Shown here: in pieces, positions 51,382 through 61,393 of the stretch
How positions within the stretch are numbered: position 1 is the stretch's first letter
How the letters are laid out: each line of letters opens with the position of its first letter
Source: [Phormidium] sp. LEGE 05292
Lineage (GTDB): Bacteria; Cyanobacteriota; Cyanobacteriia; Cyanobacteriales; Aerosakkonemataceae
DNA: 64,000 bases
Reading direction: 5' to 3'
Assembly (NCBI RefSeq): GCF_015207735.1
Contig: NZ_JADEWG010000011.1
Span: 1-64,000, forward strand
Position numbers and translations under genes: made by a program
Notes under the pieces: generated by a model
Told to the model about the DNA's origin: nothing
The model's input: only the letters and a program-made list of their open reading frames with translations
The model's database searches: none

Positions 51382-52761
51382 TTAAAAGTAACTGCCAATT
51401 TTCTGTGGATTAAAATCTCCTAAAGGCGCGAAAAAGACTGAAGCTCCAAACATTTGTTTTAGCTTATGCGTTGAGTGAGTTACTAACTGCTGAAAAGCCG
51501 CAATGTTGTTTACGCCAAGCGGACGTAGTAAAAGCTGAGCGTATTTAGCACGAGAAGCCTCAATTAAAAACCTTGGCGGCTGCTTCAGGTACAATGTACT
51601 CCACGCCAACCATCCCCACCCTTCGCTTGCTCCTCCTCGTAAAAATAAAAAGTAGTCAGCGCCCATAAATTGTTCCATTGGGACAACTTTTGCGATATTT
51701 CCTTTCGTATGAAGATCATTTAAAAGAGCAATACGATCCCGGAAGTCCAACGACTGAATTGACTGGGAAACATAAATAAATGTCACTAATTCTGGCTTAT
51801 GCCCGAATACATTCTCAACGTAGATACTCTCTTCTAGGAGATCTGATATGATTTCCCAGCGATTTTCCCGAATGAGAAACGAGAAGAAAGTCACAAAAAT
51901 TTCGTGACCCATGAATTTATAGAAATCAAAATCCGTTGAGTGATGCCTACCCACAAAGTTGGGTGGAACATCGTAACGTTCGAGAAGACTTTGAAAACCT
52001 TGATATAAAGCTTTAGCTGCATCGCGAGCATTCATTGTTGCGATGACCTCAGCTAAACAAGCGAAGTCTAGAACTATCCGTTCCGTTTGAGCAATCGCCT
52101 TATTGAATGAATTATTTGAACCCAATGTGACAAATTCATCCGTTAACCACACCATAAACCTACGAACTAGCGATTCTTGATTCGGTTGGACATTTTCAAC
52201 TGCTTTCCTCGCTTGTTCGCTAATGGACGGCGGCTGGACAACCTCTCCTAGTGTCTGTGCTTCCACACCAGCAAAGATGGCACGAAGTCCTTCTGTAAGT
52301 ATTCCTTCAAGCCTCCTACGCTCCGAGGCACGCTCCCCGCTTTCCGCAGGCATATCATAAGTGATAACTCGCCTCATGCGGAGGTCGAATGGAAGTAATT
52401 CTGGGCTACCAAAAGCGGAATTCATCACCATGATGATCCTTTCGGCTCCTAATGCCTTCATTGCGTATCCAAGTTCAATTAAGACATTAGGATTCGGTGT
52501 AGGTCGAGATTGTGTACCTTGATTGATAATCGAAACGTCGCATACAAAGACTTGAGCCTGTTCAATCTTGGCAAGAATCGTACTTGCAATATCAGGTGCT
52601 CCAGGTACACCAGCTGTGTCTCGATCTAAAACTGGTTCTACTTGTATAGAATCATCATTGCGGATTGCTTTGGCTGCATTTTCCAGAGCTTGTCCTATGA
52701 ATCCACGATTTGTAGGGTTCGGCAAGTCAGATTGCCAAGAGTAGAAGATTTTGCAGTTCAT
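51382..52761 (-). CDS. TIR-like nucleotide-binding effector protein
   Basis: 459 aa. The N-terminal 160 residues have the block pattern of TIR-like defence proteins: IFYSWQSDLPN, RGFIGQAL, VLDRDTAGVPGAPDI, FVCDVSIIN, PNPNVLIELGYAMKALG and LPFDLRMRRVI. The Glu in ELGYA matches the NAD-cleaving Glu of TIR enzymes. The C-terminal 280 residues are helical and unassigned and may form a sensor or oligomerisation part. TIR effectors deplete or convert NAD upon infection. Divergent from drmMII with a 221-base spacer. Whether it acts alone or with DISARM or NACHT is not known. Confidence 0.75.
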   Translation of the reverse strand: MNCKIFYSWQSDLPNPTNRGFIGQALENAAKAIRNDDSIQVEPVLDRDTAGVPGAPDIASTILAKIEQAQVFVCDVSIINQGTQSRPTPNPNVLIELGYAMKALGAERIIMVMNSAFGSPELLPFDLRMRRVITYDMPAESGERASERRRLEGILTEGLRAIFAGVEAQTLGEVVQPPSISEQARKAVENVQPNQESLVRRFMVWLTDEFVTLGSNNSFNKAIAQTERIVLDFACLAEVIATMNARDAAKALYQGFQSLLERYDVPPNFVGRHHSTDFDFYKFMGHEIFVTFFSFLIRENRWEIISDLLEESIYVENVFGHKPELVTFIYVSQSIQSLDFRDRIALLNDLHTKGNIAKVVPMEQFMGADYFLFLRGGASEGWGWLAWSTLYLKQPPRFLIEASRAKYAQLLLRPLGVNNIAAFQQLVTHSTHKLKQMFGASVFFAPLGDFNPQKIGSYF

Positions 52762-52911
52762 TTTTGTAGTTCATTGTTATCGCTGTGATGATGTTGAGCT
52801 ACATCACTCATGTTTCAACGGCTAGAAACACCAGTTAATCATCGTAATGAGTTAATAGTCAGGATTTATTAGAATTTTAAACTTAAATATTATTAAGGGA
52901 GTGCTTTTATA

Positions 52912-52992
52912 ATGATTAAGTATATCATCAGTAAGTATCTAAATGTTAATGGTATTAAACTAATTCAAAGGGATATAATTCAATGGAGTTAA
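52912..52992 (+). CDS. Possible 26-aa leader peptide overlapping drmMII start
   Basis: ATG 52912 has a good ribosome binding site (AAGGGAG) and reads 26 residues to TAA 52990-52992, ten bases past the drmMII start (52983). Such an overlap would let leader translation control the methylase, which is useful because methylation must precede restriction. It has no homologue by eye and may be chance. Confidence 0.25.
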   Translation: MIKYIISKYLNVNGIKLIQRDIIQWS

Positions 52993-54182
52993 AAGCCTTA
53001 GATTTATTTTGTGGAATGGGGGGCTTGTCTTGGGGATTGAAGGCTACAGGAGTTATTCAACCATTATGGGCAGTAGATAACTATAAGCCTGCAACTACCA
53101 TTTATCAATGTAATTTACCAAATGCTAATGTACTAAATATAGATATTTCTAAAAAAGCAAATATCAGAGATTTAATAACAAAAGTTCAATTTTCTAAGGG
53201 AGTAGATTTAGTTGTAGGCGGTAGCCCCTGCCGGGGATTCACACAAATTCGGAATGGTCAAGATACACATTCAGATCCTCATAACCGTCTAGCTATCAAA
53301 TTTGCTGAGATTGTACGTGAATTAAACCCACTAGCTTTTATTTATGAAAATGTACCTCAACTAAAAAATTCTAGAGTTTTTCAGCCGTTTCTAAGAAAAT
53401 TGAAAGGACGAAACAGCTATCGAGTTACCTATGAAGTAGTAGAAGCAGCAAACTTTGGAAATCCTTCTCGACGTACAAGATTATTCGTAGTAGGGCTGAA
53501 ATGGGATATTGGGCGGGTTCCCGTTATTCCAACGGGCTTAAATATTCCTCATCATCAATTTTGGCTAAATAGAGATGAGCAGAATGGGAAGATAGTCTAC
53601 TGTCCAAAACTTGAAGAACCTTGGTGCTCTCGTCTACTTGACCCAAATGACCCACACTTGGTCAATGTGGAACAGGCAATCTCAGATTTGCCAATCCTGG
53701 AAGCCAAAACTACTGAGGTGTCTCATCCCTACGCAACTCCACCCCAGAGTGCCTATCAAAAATGGGCTAGACAGGACGTTCAAGAAACCGATGGTCATGC
53801 AGTTCCACGCATACGACCAGAAACCAGGGAGCGGTTAAAGGCAATTGTCCCTGGTGGAAACTGGCGAGATTTACCGGAACCCTTAACTTATAAGATTCCT
53901 GACGATCCTACAAGTGGGCAACTTAGGCGCAGTCATTACAGTGCATATCGTCGGCTACTTCCAGAAGGGCATAGTCCCACAGTACAAGGTCATGCAGATT
54001 TTGCTTACCACTACAAGTATGAAAGAGCGCTCACGCCGCGTGAGTTAGCTCGATTAATGGGCTTTACAGACGATTTTCGACTAGGGCATGAGTATCATTC
54101 AGTTGTTCAAGGAATTGGCAACGCTGTACCACCCATACTGGCTTATTCGATCGCTAATTCACTTCTCGCTCAACTAGATTAA
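52983..54182 (+). CDS. drmMII: DISARM C5-cytosine DNA methyltransferase DrmMII
   Basis: 399 aa. The C5-MTase motifs are in order: I (DLFCGMGGLSWGL, 7-19), IV with the catalytic Cys in GGSPCRGFT (about 82-84), VI (YENVPQL, ENV), VIII (RRTRLFVVGL), a target-recognition region, IX (LRRSHYSAYRRLLPEG), and X (GNAVPPIL). It marks host DNA so that the DISARM complex can distinguish phage DNA. It is the first gene of the plus-strand operon drmMII-drmE-protease-drmA-drmB. The start ATG 52983 is preceded by AAAGGGAT. The methyltransferase call is firm; the DISARM assignment rests on the neighbours. Confidence 0.92.
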   Translation: MELKALDLFCGMGGLSWGLKATGVIQPLWAVDNYKPATTIYQCNLPNANVLNIDISKKANIRDLITKVQFSKGVDLVVGGSPCRGFTQIRNGQDTHSDPHNRLAIKFAEIVRELNPLAFIYENVPQLKNSRVFQPFLRKLKGRNSYRVTYEVVEAANFGNPSRRTRLFVVGLKWDIGRVPVIPTGLNIPHHQFWLNRDEQNGKIVYCPKLEEPWCSRLLDPNDPHLVNVEQAISDLPILEAKTTEVSHPYATPPQSAYQKWARQDVQETDGHAVPRIRPETRERLKAIVPGGNWRDLPEPLTYKIPDDPTSGQLRRSHYSAYRRLLPEGHSPTVQGHADFAYHYKYERALTPRELARLMGFTDDFRLGHEYHSVVQGIGNAVPPILAYSIANSLLAQLD

Positions 54183-54251
54183 CTTCATTTGTTAGCAGTT
54201 GGTACTACTTTGGGCATTCTATAAGTAACAAGTATTTAGCAGGATAGCAGA

Positions 54252-56687
54252 GTGTTCGGAGAACAGATATCGGAGGAAATTCTCCTTACTTCCTTCGTGT
54301 ACTCACAAAAACAGCAAATTTGTCAAGAACAACGGTTATGGGGAGAGATTTTCACAGAAAGTTTGAGGATAGAATGGATGCACCAGGTATTAGACCCCTT
54401 ACTGGGATGTCTAAAGAGGAAAAAGCACTCAATTCAAATTCATAGATTAGAGAAAGATTTAGTTTATTTATCTGCTATAAGTATTTCTAAGAGCCATCAA
54501 ATTTTTATTAGTTTTCCTGTCTCTCCCGTATCTTTAGGAATATTATTAATCGCATATTATGCACACCTGCCTAGAGAAGAAAGGGATATTTATAACACTC
54601 ATCATGCTGTATCAGCCAAAGACTTTGTAATCTGGATTAGACCTCAAGACAATGGTCAAATCTTAACTTTAAGAACAACCAAAGCATTTAATCTTGTAGA
54701 TATATACGATACTCACTGCGACTTAAACGAGCGAATTGTTTGTTTACCTGTTTATAGATTTGATGAATCATTAAAGAGTGAGCGGCTGAGAGTGGTTATG
54801 GTGCGATCGCTCTCAGAAGCCATTGAATTTTTGAAGAAATCTAGATATTGTTCTTTAGTTGTACTTGACGATCCATCTGGACGAACTTATCCATCCCCAT
54901 CTGCTTTTGGGGAGAGAGCCTTTGAGTTAGCTAGTGTTTGCAGACACAAACAAATTCCGATGGTAAGTATTGTTCCGCCTTGGGTAATGAAAGATATTGA
55001 GTACCATGAGAACAATAATTGCGAGGGAATTAAACTCTGGCCTATCGACTTCTTTGCTCTTTGTTCATATCCAGCAGAGCCTAGTCTTTTTACTAATGGT
55101 GTAACTTCTCATCCGATAGAGGAGAGCTATTTAATACTTCAAAGAAAACGTCATGCCCTAAATGAGGCAGAGGTAATTATTAAAACCTTTAACTTTGATA
55201 CAGAAGATGAGGAAAAAATTGCTGAACTTTTTCAAGAAGCTTCAGATTTACTGCTTGATTTAGCCAAACAGCAAAACTTGAGAAATGTTTGGGCTACGGG
55301 ATGGGAAATATGGCGACATCTCTCGGCACCAGTATTACCTTTTTATCATCTTTGGGGGGAATTTCTAGAAAGCGCATTTAAGCGTTTGCAATCCGCTTCT
55401 AATAAATGTAAAGATGACAAGGCATTAATTTTGTCTTATAACTTAAATTCCTTAGCGATGAGGTTATCTAAACTCAAATACAATCCTTTCATAGAAATTA
55501 TTAAAGCAGCAGATAAAGCAACTATTGTGGCTTTGGAAAATGCAGAAAGAGCCAATGCTTTAGAACAGTTTTTAACGGGAAGTCACAGTCCTTCATCGAT
55601 GCCTCAAATTTTACCAATCAGCCAAATTCGCGGTCTAGGTGGAGAAAAATTGATAGTTATAGGTCAGCCAAAAGCTTGTTACCGCGATCTCTTACAAACG
55701 ACTTTTTTTCGGAAAATAGATGTATTACTATGGTCAGTTTTATCTGAGCGTGCTGAAAGGTGGTGGAGCAATTTAGAAGTTGATGCTAGAGAATGGCATC
55801 GGAAAACTTGGTTAGCATTAACTGAAAACAAGCAAGTAGGAAGTTATAGTTTTAGTCCCCACTATACATCGGTTCAAGTAGTAAATACAGGAAAAGCTAA
55901 GTTATCTAAGAGTATTAATTTATCAAAACTAGAAGAAAGTTTTAGTAGCTTGACTGGAACAGGTTTAGATTCTGGCTTGAGTGAAGCTATTTCGAGAAAC
56001 TTAGACTGTCACTTTCTAATAGAGTTTGAGCTAGGACTGAAAATCAGAACAGCACCAAGTAGCGAGTTTTTAGTGTTATCGGGTAAACAAGCTCACGTTA
56101 TTAATGTGAAAGAGCTTACTGCTGGAACAAAGGTTGTACTGTTTGATGGCATGAACAGAGATGAGTTGTTTGCTCAGAAGGCAGGTTTGCTAGAAGATAC
56201 AAAAGTTAATGTACTCTATCGTGGGTTACTGAAGGGTTGGCGTGAATTAGTCAAACAGCAGGTGAAAAATTCCAATTCCAATTTGAAAACGGTGTGCAGC
56301 CAACTTTTTAGTGACACAGGTCTACCTATTGGTGAAGAAACAATTCAATATAACTGGATGAGTGGTGATGACCTTTTGAGCTTACCTCGTGAGAAAGAAC
56401 ATTTCTTTTGGTTTATACCGCCATTAGCTCGTTCAGGTTTTGAAGAATTTTGGCAAAAGGCTAATGAACTAAGAATTAAACGTAGACAACTTGGGCAAGT
56501 AATATCTACCTGCGCTCAAGAAGGATGGAAAGACCGAAAACCAGATGAAATTGTCTTTCAATATCAGCAAGTATTCATCACAGTTGGTGAATTACGAGAA
56601 GCTATGCAGATTCTAAAAGTTCAGTCCCAACCCAAACTAATTTCTCATTCTCCTGAATTTCCCTTTAATCGTCTTTTTAGAGAATGA
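54252..56687 (+). CDS. drmE: DISARM class 2 protein DrmE
   Basis: 811 aa, GTG start with AGGA eight bases upstream. The protein has no classical motif. Length and blocks (N-terminal FISFPVSPVSLGILLIAYYAH, a central GWEIWRHLSAPVLPFYHLWGEF helix region, and a C-terminal FFWFIPPLARSGFEEFWQKA) match DrmE-like proteins of class 2 DISARM, found with drmMII and drmA. Its biochemical role is unknown in the family. It lies 70 bases after drmMII and 199 bases before the C39-like protease. The identity depends partly on synteny. Confidence 0.75.
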   Translation: MFGEQISEEILLTSFVYSQKQQICQEQRLWGEIFTESLRIEWMHQVLDPLLGCLKRKKHSIQIHRLEKDLVYLSAISISKSHQIFISFPVSPVSLGILLIAYYAHLPREERDIYNTHHAVSAKDFVIWIRPQDNGQILTLRTTKAFNLVDIYDTHCDLNERIVCLPVYRFDESLKSERLRVVMVRSLSEAIEFLKKSRYCSLVVLDDPSGRTYPSPSAFGERAFELASVCRHKQIPMVSIVPPWVMKDIEYHENNNCEGIKLWPIDFFALCSYPAEPSLFTNGVTSHPIEESYLILQRKRHALNEAEVIIKTFNFDTEDEEKIAELFQEASDLLLDLAKQQNLRNVWATGWEIWRHLSAPVLPFYHLWGEFLESAFKRLQSASNKCKDDKALILSYNLNSLAMRLSKLKYNPFIEIIKAADKATIVALENAERANALEQFLTGSHSPSSMPQILPISQIRGLGGEKLIVIGQPKACYRDLLQTTFFRKIDVLLWSVLSERAERWWSNLEVDAREWHRKTWLALTENKQVGSYSFSPHYTSVQVVNTGKAKLSKSINLSKLEESFSSLTGTGLDSGLSEAISRNLDCHFLIEFELGLKIRTAPSSEFLVLSGKQAHVINVKELTAGTKVVLFDGMNRDELFAQKAGLLEDTKVNVLYRGLLKGWRELVKQQVKNSNSNLKTVCSQLFSDTGLPIGEETIQYNWMSGDDLLSLPREKEHFFWFIPPLARSGFEEFWQKANELRIKRRQLGQVISTCAQEGWKDRKPDEIVFQYQQVFITVGELREAMQILKVQSQPKLISHSPEFPFNRLFRE

Positions 56688-56885
56688 GCAGATTGGTTAA
56701 GTTAACTAGTGTTGTTGCCTGAGCCTCTCAATTATATGGTTATCTCTGAGTACCTTGACCTGTAAGCTGCACAAGGGATTTAATCAAGAGTAGGGCATTT
56801 TTGTGCTAAAAATACCCATAACTTTATTTTAGATAGCACTTGGACGCATTAATCACTTTACTGACTAGCTACTGTTGGGAGACGA

Positions 56886-57404
56886 TTGAATACTGAGAAC
56901 TCAACGCCTGAACTTTCTGGTGCAGGTGGGAATTGGCAAGTTATTGATGAAGTCGATGACCCAACGGTTATCAAACAGCAAGACCGCGTCTGCTGTGGTC
57001 CTGCCTGTGCTGAGATGTTACTGAGAGAGCAGGGAGTCAATAACATTGGCCAGGAAGAAATTGCGACTATTAGGGGAACACCCGTGACTGTTCCTGACCT
57101 AACAGAGACACTCAATGAACTAGATCCTAGTGATTTGAGGCGGTGGGTTGGCGGATACTTCCTAATTTCAGAAGCTAGTTCTGCCGAGGTGTTAGAGGTA
57201 TTAATGACCACAGGAGCTTGGATAGCAGAACTTCGAGAACATGGAGTGCGGGTGCGTCTGGCTCACTTAGTCGTCGTTGATGGTTTTGATGGTATTGGGA
57301 GAATCCTAATCAGAGACCCGTGGGATGGCACCAAGTATAAAATGGATAAAGAGGAATTCTTACAATACTGGACGGGTCAAGGTATTTACAAGCGAGAATT
57401 ATGA
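56886..57404 (+). CDS. C39/papain-like cysteine protease within the DISARM operon
   Basis: 172 aa, TTG start with GGGAG five bases ahead. The C39 family pattern is clear: QDRVCCGPACAEMLL (nucleophile Cys at about 36-37, Gln just before), RLAHLVVVDGFD (His at about 125), and IRDPWDGTKYKMDKEEFLQYW (Asp). The downstream blocks are typical of papain-like cys_pr_2/C39_2 peptidases. Its stop overlaps the drmA start by four bases (ATGA), so it is translationally coupled to drmA and belongs to the operon. No leader-processing partner is near. It might act as a protease effector or activate a Drm subunit. This gene is not one of the standard DISARM components. Confidence 0.8.
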   Translation: MNTENSTPELSGAGGNWQVIDEVDDPTVIKQQDRVCCGPACAEMLLREQGVNNIGQEEIATIRGTPVTVPDLTETLNELDPSDLRRWVGGYFLISEASSAEVLEVLMTTGAWIAELREHGVRVRLAHLVVVDGFDGIGRILIRDPWDGTKYKMDKEEFLQYWTGQGIYKREL

Positions 57405-60400
57405 AAACCCAAGTCTTGAACATTCAGCCTATGCCTGACAACGACTCCCTCAAGGTCTGGATGTCGATTGGGGATAAGCAGCGCCAGTTCAGATTCTCTC
57501 GAAAAATTGATCGGATTGCAAATCGTCAGCTGCAAATTATCAGCTATGAAAGTGACTTTGGAGAAACTTTTAAATTTAACCAACATATTGTTGGTGAGGT
57601 GATGAACTTAGTCCGGCAGTTTTATAAGGGTGATACTATTGAATTACCTCAAGAAGTTGGCGATTTAGGTACTCCAGAACAAGCATTAGCTTTACAAAAA
57701 CCTTTCAAACAAAAAGTGCTTAATAATTTTTCTACTCACTCTTCATCCACTGACCCTGAATCAATTCTCACTGATAAAGGGTTGAATGTATATGATTCTA
57801 AGAGACAGGAAAAGCACCTGCAATTTGTTGAGAGTTTTTATCGGCGCATACGGGGTCATATTACAGGAACATCTGAGCATCGAAGCGTTATCAGAAGTTC
57901 CACTGAACCTAGACGTTTGATGCCAACTGGCTACCTCTCGCCGTTACCAGCTGCTTCAACAGTCAGCAGCGAGCAGCAAAATAATTTTCGTCCAAGTAAC
58001 TGTGGTTTAGCGATTAATTTAGCACCAGACTGGGATAAGAAACAGTTGCCGATCGAATTAAAAATTCGTTTTAGTGTTTTCTTGCCTAAGCTCGATTTGA
58101 GTAAAGCTGCTGAGAGGTCACTCCGCCCAATGTGGCAGCGTTTTGATGTCAGTGCTTCTGTCAATTCGAGGATTCAAGATTTATTATTTGATGGTTCTCC
58201 TACCCTCACTAAACTTAATCAGGACATTACAGAACAACTAAAAAAGATAACCGAAGCACATCAGAATGATTCATTGGCTTGGCTCTTTGAACTCAAACCA
58301 ACTATTGATGATTTGACTGACCAAGAAGTTACCTTTGTTAAAGAAAATCATCAAAAATTACAGGTTGAACTCTGTAAGCGAGTGGCTAACAAAAAGAATA
58401 AAAATAAGAACGATAGTACGGCTGTTGATAGTGAGATTCAGCCGGGACAAGTTGCTCCCGTTAACTTCAAAGTTACGGTAGAAGTGCAAAAGCGAAATTT
58501 AGGGGGTCAGACGAGATTACGGCTATTTTTGAGAAACAAGAGTGACCAGATTGATGTTTTCGGCGACCCAAGAGACACGGGCTTGTTTGGAGCTTGTTTG
58601 GAAGTTAAATTACCGAAAGAAATTTGGCAACCAATAGAATTATCTCGTTTTCAAATATCTTATCAAGTTAATTCCACTGTTCCTGCTCAAGGAATTAACT
58701 GTACACCCCAATTTGAGAATATTAATAATGATGTAGTTTGGATATGGACTGAATTTTTACCAATTTATTGGCAAAAAAGGCTTTATACTGCTGGCATTCA
58801 AGCGCCTTTTAAGAATTTGGCAAAAGCTGATGGAGATGCTGACCTTCAAGTACTCCGAACGATTTTAGAAAAAATGCAGGAGTATCGAGATAATTGGCAA
58901 GGGTTAATTAACCAAAAACATCCACAAACAGGAGGGACTCAACATAGCTCTGATGCTCAAAAAGATTTGGACAATTTTCAACAAGAAATTCAGCGGTTTG
59001 AGTTAGGTATTCAGGTCTTATCAAATCCAAAATATGCACAGTTGCGGCGAGCTTTTAATCTAATGAACCAAACGTTCGCCGAAATTGACGATAAACGCAA
59101 ACAGCGTAATAAATCTCCTTATGAAAACTGGCGACCTTTTCAGATAGTTTATATTGTTTCTAACCTTGCTGCTTTAGCAGCGCGACAATGGACAGGAGAT
59201 TTTGCTAGTAACGCTCTAGCACAGGTTGACCATGCTGCTGTGGTTCATTTCCCAACAGGCGGCGGTAAATCTGAGGCTGTGATGGGAATTATTCTGACTC
59301 AAGCATTTTTCGATCGCTTGCGGGGTCGAGATTGGGGTGTAGTAGCTTGGTTACGGTATCCTTTACGCTTGCTAACTTATCAGCAGTTGCAGCGCTTTCT
59401 GGATACTTTGGTTGTTGCTGATGAAATTAGAAAAACACAACCAGATTTAGCTAAAACACCTGAATTTACAGTGGGTTATTACGGCGGTCGAGATAATAGC
59501 CCTAACTCTCTTAAATCTGTTCCTAGCGAAGCCGAAAAGTATATAGGGCAAGCAAAAAGCAAGATGCAGGCTGCGGGTGTACAACCTCCTAAATATTTAA
59601 CCTTGGCGGATGTTGGCTACTACGTTCCTAGCTCTATCCAGCAGTATCGTATGGTGATGCGTTGCCCTTATTGTGGATCGGAAAATGTTCACACTTTTAT
59701 TGATTCACAAACCAAAGAACTTCGACATCGCTGTGGCCCTCTCAATGAACCTTTACCTCAAGGTGATTGTGGTCGGGAAATTCCACTCTATATTGTTGAT
59801 GAAGATATTTATAGCCGACTACCGACTTTGCTGGTAGGAACTCTCGATAAAATTGCTAACATTACGTTCCGTCCTGCTAGTCGAACTTTATTTGGTGCCG
59901 TATCACATGAATGCTCGGTGCATGGTTTTGTTGCTAACTGTAGTTGTCACAAACAAAATTCTGTGGGGGGATGTACTCGTCGAAATTTAAAATCCCTCTC
60001 CACACCACCTGTTGACCCTGGTATCCCTATCATTTTTCAGGATGAGTTACACCTCCTGCGTGAAGAGTTGGGGACTTTTGATGGTCATTATGAAGCTCTC
60101 ATTGATGCTATTCACCAAGAACGAGGAGCTAACCGCCCTAAAATACTAGCAGCAACCGCAACGATTGAAGGGGCAGAACAACAAATCAGGCATCTTTACT
60201 GGCGAGAATTATCTCAATTTCCAGTGCGAGGGCCTGCTCAGGGGCGCAGTTTTTATGCAAACGAGCATAGCCGTTATGTAACCAGAGGCTTTGTTGGACT
60301 ACGCCCGACAGCCGCAAATGCCCTTGATGCGTCAATGGCTTTAATTTTATCTTTGCGAACTGAGTTAGAAATTATTCGTAATGAACCTACAAAATATAAG

Positions 60401-61372
60401 GTTGAGTATGGACTCGGTTCTTTAAATGATGATGAATTTTTGCAGTTGGTTGATGAGCATGACCTTTGCTGTACTTACGTAAACTCAAAAAATGATGGTT
60501 CTGATATTCGACGTTCTATTAATGAACAAGTAAAAGCAGTATTACGAGAACAGTTTGGAGAAGACAAAGCCAATGCTATGCTTCCAGAAGCAATAACTCT
60601 TTCTGGTGATGATGGCATTGATGTAGTTAAAGAAGTTCTCAAGCGGATGGAAACACCACAGAGAAATTTAAAACAAGATGACCCAGAAAGATTATCAGAT
60701 GTAGTAGCAACCAGTTTAATTTCTCATGGTGTGGATATTGACCGACTCAATTTAATGTTGTTTTATGGATGGCCCAGCACAACGGCTGAATATATCCAAG
60801 CATCAAGTCGTGCTGGACGAACTGTTCCTGGTTTAGTGTTTATTTTATTCAGACCGCAACGCGCTCGTGAAAGAGGAATTTTCGACTATTTTGTGAAAGC
60901 GCATGAATATTTAGACCAAATGGTGGAAGCTGTTCCTATTGACCGCTTTGCTCACAATGCACTTTATAGAACAGCTTTTGGTTTGTTGCTTGGGCGTTTA
61001 TTGCATATTGATGGTCCTGCAACGCGACCAGGAAATCAGGAAATAGATATAGCAGAATTAGATAAACTTGATAAATTGCGAGATCTAATTTATGGTATGG
61101 GGGTGGGACGTTCAGCTATTAATATCAGCGCGGTAATTAACAAAATTCCTACAACTCTTAATCCAGATAAATTGCCAGAAGGAGAGGTTTTTCAAACAGC
61201 ACTTAGCTTACTAGAAGAGGCTTTTTTATCGCAAATTGACCGTATTGTACAAAAACCTGAAGAACCAAAACAAGTAACTAGTGGTCTAACTAAAGATGAC
61301 ATCCCTCATGATTTCCGCTTATTGTTATCTCTTAGGGATGTAGATGCAGGTATTCGTATTATTGGGAAGTAA
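57401..61372 (+). CDS. drmA: DISARM helicase DrmA
   Basis: 1323 aa SF2 helicase. The long N-terminal region (about 1-560) binds partners and DNA. Motif I is FPTGGGKSEAVMG near residue 618, motif II FQDELHLLREE (DELH) near 880, motif III ATATIEG, motif V VATSLISHGVDIDRL and motif VI QASSRAGRT near 1135. Between motifs I and II there is a four-Cys zinc site (CPYCG, CGPLNEP) and a second Cys-rich insert (CSVHGFVANCSCHK). DrmA translocates on DNA and forms a complex with DrmB. Starts at the ATGA overlap with the protease, and drmB starts 21 bases after it. Confidence 0.92.
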   Translation: MKTQVLNIQPMPDNDSLKVWMSIGDKQRQFRFSRKIDRIANRQLQIISYESDFGETFKFNQHIVGEVMNLVRQFYKGDTIELPQEVGDLGTPEQALALQKPFKQKVLNNFSTHSSSTDPESILTDKGLNVYDSKRQEKHLQFVESFYRRIRGHITGTSEHRSVIRSSTEPRRLMPTGYLSPLPAASTVSSEQQNNFRPSNCGLAINLAPDWDKKQLPIELKIRFSVFLPKLDLSKAAERSLRPMWQRFDVSASVNSRIQDLLFDGSPTLTKLNQDITEQLKKITEAHQNDSLAWLFELKPTIDDLTDQEVTFVKENHQKLQVELCKRVANKKNKNKNDSTAVDSEIQPGQVAPVNFKVTVEVQKRNLGGQTRLRLFLRNKSDQIDVFGDPRDTGLFGACLEVKLPKEIWQPIELSRFQISYQVNSTVPAQGINCTPQFENINNDVVWIWTEFLPIYWQKRLYTAGIQAPFKNLAKADGDADLQVLRTILEKMQEYRDNWQGLINQKHPQTGGTQHSSDAQKDLDNFQQEIQRFELGIQVLSNPKYAQLRRAFNLMNQTFAEIDDKRKQRNKSPYENWRPFQIVYIVSNLAALAARQWTGDFASNALAQVDHAAVVHFPTGGGKSEAVMGIILTQAFFDRLRGRDWGVVAWLRYPLRLLTYQQLQRFLDTLVVADEIRKTQPDLAKTPEFTVGYYGGRDNSPNSLKSVPSEAEKYIGQAKSKMQAAGVQPPKYLTLADVGYYVPSSIQQYRMVMRCPYCGSENVHTFIDSQTKELRHRCGPLNEPLPQGDCGREIPLYIVDEDIYSRLPTLLVGTLDKIANITFRPASRTLFGAVSHECSVHGFVANCSCHKQNSVGGCTRRNLKSLSTPPVDPGIPIIFQDELHLLREELGTFDGHYEALIDAIHQERGANRPKILAATATIEGAEQQIRHLYWRELSQFPVRGPAQGRSFYANEHSRYVTRGFVGLRPTAANALDASMALILSLRTELEIIRNEPTKYKVEYGLGSLNDDEFLQLVDEHDLCCTYVNSKNDGSDIRRSINEQVKAVLREQFGEDKANAMLPEAITLSGDDGIDVVKEVLKRMETPQRNLKQDDPERLSDVVATSLISHGVDIDRLNLMLFYGWPSTTAEYIQASSRAGRTVPGLVFILFRPQRARERGIFDYFVKAHEYLDQMVEAVPIDRFAHNALYRTAFGLLLGRLLHIDGPATRPGNQEIDIAELDKLDKLRDLIYGMGVGRSAINISAVINKIPTTLNPDKLPEGEVFQTALSLLEEAFLSQIDRIVQKPEEPKQVTSGLTKDDIPHDFRLLLSLRDVDAGIRIIGK

Positions 61373-61393
61373 CTACTTTTAACAGAGGAATAT

